Assembly (NCBI RefSeq): GCF_014207535.1
Contig: NZ_JACHGK010000001.1
Coordinates: 248,001-312,000, forward strand
Direction of reading: 5' to 3'
Length of the DNA: 64,000 bases
From: Bacillus benzoevorans
GTDB lineage: Bacteria > Bacillota > Bacilli > Bacillales > Cytobacillaceae
How positions within the stretch are numbered: the stretch's first letter is position 1; each line of letters opens with the position of its first letter. A program made the position numbers and the translations under genes. Shown here piece after piece: positions 35,713 through 44,986 of this stretch. Under the pieces are notes generated by a model that was not told where the DNA came from, did no database searches, and worked only from the letters and a program-made list of their open reading frames with translations.

Positions 35713-35997
35713 TTGGCTTCTGAAATGACTGTTGATAGTAATAAAGAAAAAGCGGGTGCGCTACTGAAAGCTGATGCTGTGAAAATATTAAAGCTTATTC
35801 AAGTGCAGATGGATAATCTTACTATGCCGCAATGTCCGCTTTATGAAGATGTTTTAGACACGCAAATGTTTGGATTATCGCGCGAAATTGATTTTGCTGT
35901 CCGTCTTGGTCTAGTCGATGAACAGGAAGGAAAAAATCTCCTGAATGAATTGGAAAGAGAACTGCTTCTATTGCACGAGGCTGCCATAAAAAAATAA
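35713..35997 (+). CDS. ylaN: YlaN, Fur-associated iron homeostasis protein
   Basis: A 94-residue helical protein with DNLTMPQCPLYEDVLDTQMFGLSREIDFAVRLGLV, a highly conserved YlaN (UPF0358) stretch read here in parts. ylaN was described as essential in B. subtilis and later work ties it to iron: it binds Fur and relieves repression. TTG 35713 follows GGGGGGAT by seven bases. Bounded by a strong terminator. Confidence 0.93.
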   Translation: MASEMTVDSNKEKAGALLKADAVKILKLIQVQMDNLTMPQCPLYEDVLDTQMFGLSREIDFAVRLGLVDEQEGKNLLNELERELLLLHEAAIKK

Positions 35998-36000
35998 GCA

Positions 36001-36040
36001 AAAAACTCAAACAATGGCTTTCCTTGTTTGAGTTTTTTTT
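36001..36040 (+). terminator. Terminator after ylaN
   Basis: A 14-bp perfect stem (36001–36014 with 36024–36037), 9-base loop and T8. Confidence 0.92.
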
Positions 36041-36280
36041 CCAATTTACTATGTTACTTTTTGAACAATAGAGTTTAACCTCGGTCATCCTATATTATAT
36101 AATAAGAATATGCATTGAAAATGAAAATTCTTTATTGCGTAACTTCTTATTAACTAGTATTATGTAGTATAAAATACCAACACATCGGTTAAATTACTCT
36201 TTTCTTCTCTCGGATAGGCAGGATATTTGATAGTATAGTAGAATAAGTAATACAACTTTTAAGACGAGGGAAGAGGTTGG

Positions 36281-37489
36281 ATGTTAAAAAAAATTCTGAA
36301 ATCATATGATTATTCGTTTATTGTTGTCCTAGCGATGTTAACGATTTTCGGTCTAATTATGGTATATAGTGCCAGCATGGTTTCGGCGGTTCAGGTATAC
36401 GAAGTAGCAAGTGACCATTTTTATCAGAAGCAGCGCTTTAATTTAATTGTTTCGGCGGCTGTATTTTTGTTTGTTGCCATTATTCCGTATAAACTGTATC
36501 AAAGTAATAAATTTTTGATGCTGATCGTTTTTGGCTCGCTTTTCGGGTTAAGTGCCTTGTTTATCTTTGGACATGTAGCCGGGAACGCGCAAAGTTGGTT
36601 TAAAATCGGTACTTCAAAGCTCCAACCTTCGGAATTTGTCAAATTATGTGTTATTATGTATTTATCTGCTGTTTACGCAAAGAAACAGCCCTACATAAAT
36701 GAATTTAACAAGGGGGTAGTGCCTCCTTTAGTCTATGTAGTTTTTGCTTGTATTTTGGTAGCAGCTCAGCCGGATTTTGGTACAGCCTTTATTATCTTTT
36801 TAATTGCGGCCACGGTGATTTGCTGTTCCGGGATGAGCCTGCGAAATATTATGAGGCTGACCGGAATTGGTTTAGTGCTCATCATTCCAACTGCCATTAT
36901 TATGAGGAAAGAGATTTTCTCTGATGTCCGCCTTGGACGTTTCCTCGCCTATAAAAATGCTTTTACTGATGAGCAGGGAGTAGGGTGGCAATTAGCTAAT
37001 TCCTATATCGCTATTGGCTCGGGCGGATTAAAAGGTGTTGGATTGGGGCAAAGTATTCAAAAACTAGGTTATCTCCCTGAGTCGCATACGGATTTTATTA
37101 TGGCTGTCATTGCAGAAGAATTGGGGATTTTTGGTGTTGCATTTGTATTAGTATGTTTAGGATACATCATTTTAAAGGGGATTTTTGTCGGAGTAAGGTG
37201 CAAAGACCCGTTTGGCAGCCTTCTTGCCATTGGAATATCATCAATGATTGGCATTCAATCCTTTATTAATTTAGGCGGCATCTCAGGAGTTATTCCTTTA
37301 ACAGGAGTTCCACTGCCATTTGTCAGTTACGGGGGCTCCTCGCTATTGCAATTATCTATTGCAATGGGGATTCTTGTGAATATCTCTATGTTTGTAAATT
37401 ATGAAGAAAAATATAAGCGTAAAGATGTCAAATCGCCTTCTGAGAAGACGAAGGATGGGGCAAGACAAACCTATTATTTTCGTAAATAA
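36281..37489 (+). CDS. ftsW: Cell division SEDS glycosyltransferase FtsW
   Basis: Polytopic membrane protein of 402 residues with about ten helices, the septal peptidoglycan polymerase of the SEDS family. Seen: MVYSASM near TM1, SWFKIGTSKLQPSEFVKL (loop with the conserved PSE), AAQPDFGTA (catalytic Asp region), SHTDFIMAVIAEELG and PLPFVSYGGSS near the end. The basic C-terminal tail is typical. In Bacillus the gene before pycA (ylaO) is ftsW; the paralogues rodA and spoVE lie elsewhere. Confidence 0.92.
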   Translation: MLKKILKSYDYSFIVVLAMLTIFGLIMVYSASMVSAVQVYEVASDHFYQKQRFNLIVSAAVFLFVAIIPYKLYQSNKFLMLIVFGSLFGLSALFIFGHVAGNAQSWFKIGTSKLQPSEFVKLCVIMYLSAVYAKKQPYINEFNKGVVPPLVYVVFACILVAAQPDFGTAFIIFLIAATVICCSGMSLRNIMRLTGIGLVLIIPTAIIMRKEIFSDVRLGRFLAYKNAFTDEQGVGWQLANSYIAIGSGGLKGVGLGQSIQKLGYLPESHTDFIMAVIAEELGIFGVAFVLVCLGYIILKGIFVGVRCKDPFGSLLAIGISSMIGIQSFINLGGISGVIPLTGVPLPFVSYGGSSLLQLSIAMGILVNISMFVNYEEKYKRKDVKSPSEKTKDGARQTYYFRK

Positions 37490-37518
37490 ACGTGGGGGGT
37501 AACTTCCCTGCGTTTTTT
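37489..37518 (+). terminator. Terminator after ftsW
   Basis: AACGTGGGG / CCCTGCGTT stem (two wobbles) with an 8-base loop and T6; the ftsW stop lies at its foot. Confidence 0.8.
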
Positions 37519-37585
37519 ATAAATGGCTGGGTTACAAGTTTGTTGATAGAGAATAAATTTATTTCTTAATGATACGCATGTTACG

Positions 37586-37624
37586 AGCCCGCTTAATAAA
37601 AAATAGTAAAGCGGGCTGTATAAT
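37586..37624 (+). promoter_or_regulatory. Inverted repeat next to a TATAAT box upstream of pycA
   Basis: AGCCCGCTT (37586–37594) and AAGCGGGCT (37609–37617) form a 9-bp inverted repeat around an AT-rich 14-base spacer; a perfect TATAAT follows at 37619–37624, 63 bases before pycA. No T-run follows, so it is not a usual terminator. It may be an operator over a promoter. Confidence 0.4.
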
Positions 37625-37686
37625 GACGTTCAACAAATAATCAATAACAAGGCCAAAAATTTTTAAATAAATGAGGTGTTTTTTAA

Positions 37687-40600
37687 GTGAGCAGACGCAT
37701 CAATAAAGTCTTAGTCGCGAATAGAGGGGAAATTGCTATTCGCGTTTTTAGAGCGTGTGACGAATTGGATATTCGTACAGTTGCGATTTATTCAAAAGAG
37801 GATTCTCTTTCCCTGCATCGTTATAAAGCCGACGAAGCTTATTTAGTAGGAGAAGGAAAAAAACCGATCGATGCGTATCTTGATATCGAAGGTATCATTG
37901 AAATAGCAAAAGAAAACGAAGTAGATGCCATCCATCCTGGATATGGATTTTTATCAGAAAATATCGACTTTGCAAAAAGATGTGAAGAAGAAGGCATTAT
38001 TTTTATTGGACCGAAGTCTCAACACCTTGACATGTTTGGTGATAAAGTTAAAGCAAGAGAACAGGCTATTAAAGCGAATATTCCTGTTATTCCGGGTTCG
38101 GACGGTCCTGTAAACAGTCTGGATGATGTAAGGAACTTTGGCGAAACACATGGTTTCCCTATTATCATCAAAGCGTCATTGGGCGGCGGCGGCAGAGGTA
38201 TGCGGATTGTCAACAGCGTTGATGAAGTAGCGGAAGCATATGACCGTGCAAAATCAGAAGCAAAGGCTGCTTTCGGTAATGATGAAGTTTATGTTGAAAA
38301 ATACATTAGTAAACCAAAGCATATCGAAGTTCAAATTATCGGAGATGCTCACGGAAATATTGTTCACCTATATGAACGTGACTGCTCCATTCAGCGTCGT
38401 CATCAAAAAGTAGTTGAAATTGCTCCGAGTGTATCGCTTTCTGAGGACTTACGTAACAGAATCAATAATGCAGCTGTTCATTTAATGAAAAATGTGAATT
38501 ATATAAATGCCGGAACGGTTGAATTTTTAGTTTCCGGGAATGAATTTTATTTTATCGAAGTCAACCCTCGTGTACAGGTAGAACATACTGTAACTGAAAT
38601 GATCACAGGAATTGATATTGTTCAGACGCAAATTCTTGTTGCGGAAGGATTTGACCTTCATGGCAAAGAGATTGATATCCCAAATCAAGAAGGCATTATT
38701 ACACTTGGCTATGCGATTCAATCACGTGTAACAACTGAAGATCCTTTAAATAACTTTATGCCGGATACAGGTAAAATAAATGCTTACCGTTCAGGCGGAG
38801 GCTTTGGCGTACGGCTTGATGCAGGAAATGCCTACCAAGGTTCTGTCATTACACCGCACTATGATTCATTACTTGTGAAAGTTACCACACATGCCCATAC
38901 ATTTGAGCAGGCTGCCATCAAAATGGTACGTAACCTTCATGAATTCCGGATTCGCGGTATTAAAACGAATATCCCATTCCTGATCAATGTGGTCAATCAT
39001 GAGAAGTTCCGCAATGGTGATTACGATACATCCTTTATTGATGAGACGCCGGAACTATTTGTTTTTGAAAAGCGCAAAGACCGTGGAACAAAAATGCTTA
39101 ACTATATTGGAACGGTCACGATCAATGGATTCCCAGGAATTGAAAAGAAAAAACGTCCTGTTTTTGACAAGCCAAGAATTCCGAAGATTGCTTCAGACTT
39201 AGAAACAAAAAATGGAACAAAACAAATCTTAGACGCACAGGGTGCAGATGGTCTTGTACAATGGGTAAAAAATCGGAAAGAAGTATTATTAACCGATACA
39301 ACCTTCCGTGATGCACACCAATCATTATTAGCAACAAGGATTAGAACGAATGAGTTCAAAAATATTGCTGAACCGACAGCTAAATTGCTTCCTGAATTAT
39401 TCTCAATGGAGATGTGGGGCGGTGCAACATTTGATGTAGCTTATCGCTTCTTGAAGGAAGATCCATGGGTAAGATTAGAAACATTAAGGAAGCAGATTCC
39501 AAATGTATTATTCCAAATGCTGCTTCGTGCTTCAAATGCCGTAGGTTATAAAAACTATCCGGATAATGTCATTCGTGAATTTGTGGCCAAATCAGCTGCA
39601 GCGGGAATCGATGTATTCCGTATTTTCGACAGCCTAAACTGGATTAAAGGGATGGAAGTCGCCATTGACGCAGTAAGACAATCAGGAAAAATTGCCGAAG
39701 CTGCTGTTTGTTATACCGGAGATATTTCAGACCCAATGAGAAGCAAGTATGATGTTAATTATTATAAAAATATGGCTAAAGAATTAGAGGCACAAGGTGC
39801 TCATATCTTAGCCATTAAAGATATGGCCGGCTTATTAAAGCCGCAGGCAGCGTATCGTTTAATCTCAGAATTAAAAGACAGCGTAAATATTCCAATTCAC
39901 CTTCATACACATGATACGAGCGGAAACGGAATTTATACGTATGCAAGGGCGATTGAAGCTGGAGTTGATATTGTCGATGTAGCCATCAGTACAATGGCCG
40001 GAATGACATCACAGCCAAGTGCTAACACACTTTACTATGCTTTGGAGGGTAAAGATCGCCAACCAAATGTTAGTATTGAATCATTAGAAACTCTTTCGCA
40101 TTATTGGGAAGATGTTCGTAAATACTATCAGGATTTCGAATCTGGTATGAAATCTCCGCATACAGAAGTTTACCAGCACGAAATGCCTGGCGGACAGTAC
40201 AGCAACCTGCAGCAGCAGGCAAAAGCAGTCGGTCTTGGTGATGAATGGGATAACGTTAAGAGAATGTATGCTACTGTAAACCAAATGCTTGGAGATATTG
40301 TTAAGGTAACTCCTTCTTCTAAAGTTGTTGGAGATATGGCGTTATTTATGGTGCAAAATAATTTAACTGAAGAAGATGTATTAACAAAAGGTGATACCAT
40401 TGATTTCCCTGATTCTGTGATTGAATTATTATCCGGATATCTTGGACAGCCTCAAGGCGGATTCCCTGAACAATTACAAAAGGTTGTGCTGAAAGGAAAA
40501 GAACCAATCGCGGTTCGTCCTGGAGAGCTTCTTGAACCAGTAGATTTTGCTGCATTAAACGAGGAATTAACAAATGAAGTAAGCAAAAAAGTGACTGATC

Positions 40601-41127
40601 ATGATCTTCTTGCCTATGCCTTGTATCCAAAAGTATTTGTTGATTATGTAAAAGCAGTTGAACAATACGGAGATATCTCTGTTTTGGATACACCTACATT
40701 CTTCTATGGTCTTCGTCTTGGCGAAGAAATTGAAGTGGAAATTGAAACAGGTAAAACACTAATCGTGAAGCTTGTATCAGTTGGTCAGCCGCATCCAGAT
40801 GGAACCCGGGTTGTATACTTTGAATTAAACGGTCAAACCCGTGAAGTGGTTATTAAGGATGAAAGCATCAAGTCAACAGTTGCTACGAAAGTAAAAGGAG
40901 ATCCGAAAAATCCAAGTCATCTCTCTGCTACCATGCCTGGTACAGTAATCAAAGTACTAGTTGAGAAAGGTGAAAAGGTAGAAAAAGGGGATCATCTCGT
41001 TATTACAGAAGCCATGAAAATGGAAACAACTGTTCAGGCTCCATTCTCAGGAACCATCAAGGACATTTATGTTCAAAATGGTGAAGCCATTCAAAATGGA
41101 GATTTACTGATTGAATTGGAAAAGTAA
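37687..41127 (+). CDS. pycA: Pyruvate carboxylase
   Basis: Biotin enzyme making oxaloacetate from pyruvate, bicarbonate and ATP. The 1146-residue single chain has an N-terminal biotin carboxylase (about 1–460; KASLGGGGRGMRI, YERDCSIQRRHQKV), a carboxyltransferase (about 530–810; LLTDTTFRDAHQSLLATR, LHTHDTSGNG), an allosteric linker and a C-terminal biotinyl domain with TEAMKMET (biotin Lys about 1111). GTG start with GAGGTG nine bases upstream. In related species it is tied to c-di-AMP, directly or through DarB; darB is in this window. Confidence 0.97.
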   Translation: MSRRINKVLVANRGEIAIRVFRACDELDIRTVAIYSKEDSLSLHRYKADEAYLVGEGKKPIDAYLDIEGIIEIAKENEVDAIHPGYGFLSENIDFAKRCEEEGIIFIGPKSQHLDMFGDKVKAREQAIKANIPVIPGSDGPVNSLDDVRNFGETHGFPIIIKASLGGGGRGMRIVNSVDEVAEAYDRAKSEAKAAFGNDEVYVEKYISKPKHIEVQIIGDAHGNIVHLYERDCSIQRRHQKVVEIAPSVSLSEDLRNRINNAAVHLMKNVNYINAGTVEFLVSGNEFYFIEVNPRVQVEHTVTEMITGIDIVQTQILVAEGFDLHGKEIDIPNQEGIITLGYAIQSRVTTEDPLNNFMPDTGKINAYRSGGGFGVRLDAGNAYQGSVITPHYDSLLVKVTTHAHTFEQAAIKMVRNLHEFRIRGIKTNIPFLINVVNHEKFRNGDYDTSFIDETPELFVFEKRKDRGTKMLNYIGTVTINGFPGIEKKKRPVFDKPRIPKIASDLETKNGTKQILDAQGADGLVQWVKNRKEVLLTDTTFRDAHQSLLATRIRTNEFKNIAEPTAKLLPELFSMEMWGGATFDVAYRFLKEDPWVRLETLRKQIPNVLFQMLLRASNAVGYKNYPDNVIREFVAKSAAAGIDVFRIFDSLNWIKGMEVAIDAVRQSGKIAEAAVCYTGDISDPMRSKYDVNYYKNMAKELEAQGAHILAIKDMAGLLKPQAAYRLISELKDSVNIPIHLHTHDTSGNGIYTYARAIEAGVDIVDVAISTMAGMTSQPSANTLYYALEGKDRQPNVSIESLETLSHYWEDVRKYYQDFESGMKSPHTEVYQHEMPGGQYSNLQQQAKAVGLGDEWDNVKRMYATVNQMLGDIVKVTPSSKVVGDMALFMVQNNLTEEDVLTKGDTIDFPDSVIELLSGYLGQPQGGFPEQLQKVVLKGKEPIAVRPGELLEPVDFAALNEELTNEVSKKVTDHDLLAYALYPKVFVDYVKAVEQYGDISVLDTPTFFYGLRLGEEIEVEIETGKTLIVKLVSVGQPHPDGTRVVYFELNGQTREVVIKDESIKSTVATKVKGDPKNPSHLSATMPGTVIKVLVEKGEKVEKGDHLVITEAMKMETTVQAPFSGTIKDIYVQNGEAIQNGDLLIELEK

Positions 41128-41130
41128 AGT

Positions 41131-41162
41131 AAAAAAGAGCTGCGAATTCGCAGCTCTTTTTT
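41131..41162. terminator. Perfect palindromic terminator between pycA and ctaA
   Basis: A 32-base perfect palindrome: A6 plus GAGCTGCGAA pairs with TTCGCAGCTC plus T6. Serves both convergent genes and touches the ctaA stop codon. Confidence 0.93.
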
Positions 41163-42114
41163 ACTTCGACAATGATTCTTTATTCGTAGAGTGCTGTTGA
41201 GACACATTTGCGTTTATTTTACTTCTGTATGAGAGCAGAACAAAATAGCTCAACATTCCAAATAAACATGTAATGAATAGTGCGTGGGCAAGCGCAATAT
41301 ACAGACTGTAAAGCGGCAGAATGACGATGAAAGCACCTGCAATGACCTGTAAAGAAACTAGTATAAAAGAGATGATCCAACCCCAATAAATAACTTTTTG
41401 CTGCCGATAATTTTTCACTGCAAAAAAGGTAATATAACAAATCCAAATAAAGATAAATCCTGCTGCAGCTCGATGACCCATTTGAACCCATTCGTAAAGG
41501 TTGGTCGGAAGAATTAATTGATCATTACGGCATAGCGGCCAATCACGGCACACATGGCTTGCATTCACATGACGCACAAGTGCACCTGTGTAAACAACGA
41601 AATAACTGTAAATCGTAACAGCAAAAATATGCTTTTTTAATCGGACATCAAGAATCAATTTCTCAGCATCAAATTTTTTATCTATTTCAAAAATGAGCAG
41701 AGTTAACAGAAATACAGTGGCGAAAGAAATCAACGATATTCCAAAGTGGAGCGCAAGGATAAAATCTGATTGACCCCATTTTACTGCTGCTGCACCAAGA
41801 AGACCCTGTAAGACTAAAAAGAGAATAGAACTTACAGTCAAAAATTTGGTTTCTCGGATATGTCCAATCGTGCGCCATGCCATTATCGATAAAACGATGA
41901 CCAATAAGCCGACAGAGCCGGATACCACACGATGGGCTAATTCAATAATTAATTCACTGGTTATTTCATCGGGAACAAGCTTTCCGTGGCAAAGCGGCCA
42001 AGAGCGTCCGCAGCCCATTCCTGATTCTGTTTTGGTAACCAGTGCACCTCCAATTAAAATAAAGAGCATTCCAATTGTAGTTAAAACAGATAACCATTTG
42101 AGAGCACGATGCAA
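41161..42114 (-). CDS. ctaA: Heme A synthase CtaA
   Basis: Membrane protein of 317 residues with eight predicted helices that oxidises heme O to heme A for the aa3/caa3 oxidase. The extracellular Cys pair typical of Bacillus CtaA is seen in GMGCGRSWPLCHG, with a second pair in VCRDWPLC; heme-ligand His residues occur in ELAHRVVSG, ALHFGIS, MGHRAAAG and ALAHALF. TTG 42114 is the start, with AGGTG upstream. Divergent from ctaB, as in B. subtilis. Confidence 0.95.
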   Translation of the reverse strand: MHRALKWLSVLTTIGMLFILIGGALVTKTESGMGCGRSWPLCHGKLVPDEITSELIIELAHRVVSGSVGLLVIVLSIMAWRTIGHIRETKFLTVSSILFLVLQGLLGAAAVKWGQSDFILALHFGISLISFATVFLLTLLIFEIDKKFDAEKLILDVRLKKHIFAVTIYSYFVVYTGALVRHVNASHVCRDWPLCRNDQLILPTNLYEWVQMGHRAAAGFIFIWICYITFFAVKNYRQQKVIYWGWIISFILVSLQVIAGAFIVILPLYSLYIALAHALFITCLFGMLSYFVLLSYRSKINANVSQQHSTNKESLSK

Positions 42115-42697
42115 ACCTTTTCACCTACTTACTATTAGTTCAACAAAAATTATAATCTAGTTGATCATATCCGATTTTATAAAAATATGAAAGATCATAT
42201 AGGGAAAATATTTTGAATTTATTGAAAAATATAGCTTTTTCCTTTAAAATTCATAGAATAATTGGTAAAATAGCTGAAAAAATTGTGACAGTTTTTAGAA
42301 GTTTTTATTCACAAGTTTACTTATTCATAAAATTTAATGAAAGATGCAGGAAAAGCCTGATGGTAAACTTGGAATTGTTTTTTTATTATGTCACTAAAAC
42401 GACACATTTTAAAGAGAAATAATTTCATTTGTCATTATTTTTTCACAAATTATACAAAAAAAATTCACAAAACAGGGTATAATATGTTTTAATAGACAAG
42501 AAAGGTCCGAAATTGATTAAAATGTCGGTAATTAACAACATTGTAATTGTAGTAATATAAGAATCCGCAATCGTTATTACTTTGCATTCCCGAAATATTG
42601 GCATGAAAAGCAAGGATGGAATTGTTGCTTAGAATGGCTTATATTAATAATAAGGGAAGGTGTGATATTTGTAATAGCGAAAAAGGGAGGAAGAGTT
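42115..42697. other. 583-bp divergent control region ctaA–ctaB
   Basis: Very AT-rich region without a convincing gene. It carries the putative ctaA and ctaB promoters and several TTCACAAA-type repeats (see 42442–42483). The frame 42213–42422 has no ribosome site and shows no recognisable protein. Confidence 0.6.
42442..42483 (+). promoter_or_regulatory. ResD-like repeats and -10 box upstream of ctaB
   Basis: TTCACAAAT (42442–42450) and TTCACAAAA (42464–42472) are 22 bases apart, two helical turns, ending just before a perfect TATAAT (42478–42483). Their complement TTTGTGAA resembles the core reported for ResD, which controls ctaA/ctaB in B. subtilis. A similar ATTCACAAG lies at 42308. Confidence 0.45.
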
Positions 42698-43636
42698 ATG
42701 TCTAATTCGAGGACACTTACAAAAGCGGTCATACCTGGAGATAAAGGTTCTCTAGCAACAGACATACCGAAAACAACTATGTGGAAAGATTTTCTTGCAT
42801 TGATAAAAATTGGTATTGTCAATTCGAACCTAATTACTGCATTTACAGGTTTCTGGTTAGCTTTACAGTTTTTAGATAAGGGGTTTTTTGCAAATCTAGA
42901 TATTTTATTTTATTCTATGATAGGTTCAGCACTTATCATGGCCGGGTCCTGTTCGCTGAATAACTATATTGATCGTGATATTGATCATCTTATGGAGCGA
43001 ACAAAATCAAGACCGACAGTAACAGGAAAAGTAAAACCTTTTAAAGTAGCTGTCATGGGTATTGGATTGATTTTAATTGGACTTATCTTTTTATTGTTAA
43101 CAACCATTACTGCGGCTGTTATCGGCCTCATTGGTGTTTTTAGTTATGTAGTAGTATATTCTATGTGGTCTAAGCGTCGTCATGTTTCAAATACAATTGT
43201 CGGCAGTGTTTCCGGAGCGGTTCCGCCGTTAATTGGCTGGGCTGCAGTAGATCCAAATCTAGATATTATGGCCTGGATGTTATTTTTGATTATGTTTGCC
43301 TGGCAGCCGCCGCACTTTTATGCACTAGCTATGAGGCGTTCTGAAGAATATCGCAAAGCCGGTATTCCGATGCTTCCAGTAGTCAAGGGATTTGCGACAA
43401 CCAAAATTCATATTTATTGTTGGATAGCTGCGTTGATACCTCTTCCTTTTTTCATGTCTGAATTAGGTTTGCCATTTGTGATCCTTGCAAGTGTCTTAAA
43501 TATCGGCTGGATTTTAGCTGGTATTTATACAAATAAGTTTAAAGACGACATGAAATGGGCAAGAGTCATGTTCATCTATTCATTACAATATCTTACTATC
43601 ATATTTGTCGCTATGGTAATTGTCACACTCATATAA
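42698..43636 (+). CDS. ctaB: Heme O synthase (protoheme IX farnesyltransferase) CtaB
   Basis: UbiA-family prenyltransferase of 312 residues with about nine membrane helices. Substrate motifs: NNYIDRDIDHLMERTKSRP (first Asp-rich) and a second site around KVKPFK / YSMWSKRR; WQPPHFYALA is characteristic of CtaB. ATG 42698 is preferred to upstream frames because AGGGAGGAAG lies just before it. It supplies heme O to CtaA. Confidence 0.95.
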   Translation: MSNSRTLTKAVIPGDKGSLATDIPKTTMWKDFLALIKIGIVNSNLITAFTGFWLALQFLDKGFFANLDILFYSMIGSALIMAGSCSLNNYIDRDIDHLMERTKSRPTVTGKVKPFKVAVMGIGLILIGLIFLLLTTITAAVIGLIGVFSYVVVYSMWSKRRHVSNTIVGSVSGAVPPLIGWAAVDPNLDIMAWMLFLIMFAWQPPHFYALAMRRSEEYRKAGIPMLPVVKGFATTKIHIYCWIAALIPLPFFMSELGLPFVILASVLNIGWILAGIYTNKFKDDMKWARVMFIYSLQYLTIIFVAMVIVTLI

Positions 43637-43654
43637 TGTTTTTTTGCTAAAAAA

Positions 43655-43720
43655 TTGACAAATAAACTTCTGTGGTGTATAGGTCTTATATGTAAATAAA
43701 TTACATATAAGACCTATACA
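43655..43720 (+). promoter_or_regulatory. Promoter and perfect 20-bp inverted repeat upstream of ctaCDEF
   Basis: TTGACA (43655–43660) with a 17-base spacer to TATAGG (43678–43683). The arms 43676–43695 and 43701–43720 are perfect inverted repeats of 20 bp with the loop ATAAA. There is no T-run after it. The left arm overlaps the -10, so it can be an operator; as RNA it would be a very stable hairpin in the leader. Confidence 0.5.
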
Positions 43721-43893
43721 TTATCTGTTATCAGGAGAACGATAGACATAATAGGATGCAAATACATAATTATACTGTTTTTTTGATAAGGTAGTGAGGA
43801 GATTCTTTCTGGCTTTAAGTTATATATTAAAGTTTGAAAGAATTTTACCATATTTTTAAGAAATTTATCACGAAAGAGGGGTATGATGAAGCA

Positions 43894-44952
43894 ATGAAAA
43901 GACTGTCAAATTGGCGTCTTATACCGTTATTATCGGTGCTGGCGCTTATGCTTTCCGGCTGCGGTGAACCTTTTATCTCAGCATTAAGGCCAGCTGGTGA
44001 AGTAGCAAAAAAGCAGTATGATCTAATGGCCTTAAGTACTGCTATTATGGTGGGAGTTATCGCTATAGTTGTCTTAATATTCTTAATAGTCGTAATAAAG
44101 TTTCGAAGAAAAGACAACAAAATTCCAAAGCAAGTTGAAGGAAATCACAAATTAGAGATCATCTGGACTGCTATTCCAATTCTTTTACTTTTAATCCTTG
44201 CGGTTCCAACAGTAGCTGCAACCTTCAATTTAGCTGATACGAAAGAAATGGATAAGCAAAACTCCAATGCGCTCGTCGTAAATGTACGTGCTAACCTATA
44301 CTGGTGGGAGTTTGAGTATCCAAATGAAAAAATCGTAACAGGACAGGAACTAGTTGTACCAACAGATGAAAAGGTTTACTTTAACTTAAAAGCATCTGAT
44401 GTCAAGCATTCATTCTGGATTCCTGCTGCCGGTGGAAAAGTGGATGTAAATACTGATAATTCAAACAAATTCTGGCTTGAATTCGACAGCAAAAAAGCCA
44501 GTGAAGCAAACAATATTTTTTATGGGAAATGTGCTGAGCTTTGCGGTCCATCACATGCATTAATGGATTTTAAAGTAAAGGCAGTACCGCGCGCCGAATT
44601 TGATCAATGGGTAGCGGATATGCAGGATGTAAAAGAACCTGAGCAGGCTGCAACAGATTTGGCAAGCCAGGGGCAAGACGTATTTAACAAGAGCTGTATG
44701 GGCTGCCATGCTGTTACACCAAGCAATGCAACACCTGAAGCTGCTAGGTTAGCGCCAAATTTAACAAACTTTGGTGAACGTACGACGATTGCCGGTGTCC
44801 TTGAACATAATGAAGAAAACTTAAAAAAATGGATTCGGGACCCAGAAAGCTATAAGCCGGGCAATAAAATGACAGGGGCTTATAACGCACTGTCAGAACA
44901 AGAGCTTGATGCGTTGACGAAGTACTTAATGACTTTAAAAGTACAAGATTAA
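43894..44952 (+). CDS. ctaC: Cytochrome caa3 oxidase subunit II CtaC
   Basis: A 352-residue lipoprotein: signal and lipobox LMLSGC (Cys near 23), two membrane helices, a CuA domain (about 130–240; ANLYWWEFEYP, DVKHSFWIP, FYGKCAELCGPSHALMDF) and a fused C-terminal cytochrome c domain with the heme motif CMGCH and axial Met in GNKMTGAY. This makes the oxidase caa3-type, accepting electrons from cytochrome c. ATG 43894 fits the signal peptide; GAGGGG is 12 bases upstream, with a four-codon frame (43883–43897) between. Confidence 0.95.
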   Translation: MKRLSNWRLIPLLSVLALMLSGCGEPFISALRPAGEVAKKQYDLMALSTAIMVGVIAIVVLIFLIVVIKFRRKDNKIPKQVEGNHKLEIIWTAIPILLLLILAVPTVAATFNLADTKEMDKQNSNALVVNVRANLYWWEFEYPNEKIVTGQELVVPTDEKVYFNLKASDVKHSFWIPAAGGKVDVNTDNSNKFWLEFDSKKASEANNIFYGKCAELCGPSHALMDFKVKAVPRAEFDQWVADMQDVKEPEQAATDLASQGQDVFNKSCMGCHAVTPSNATPEAARLAPNLTNFGERTTIAGVLEHNEENLKKWIRDPESYKPGNKMTGAYNALSEQELDALTKYLMTLKVQD

Positions 44953-44986
44953 AAAGGGGAATATGCTGTAAAAGGGAGGACTAATT

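Noticed and set aside
42213..42422. 69-codon frame in the ctaA–ctaB gap
   Set aside because: No ribosome site, AT-driven composition, and it crosses putative regulatory repeats.
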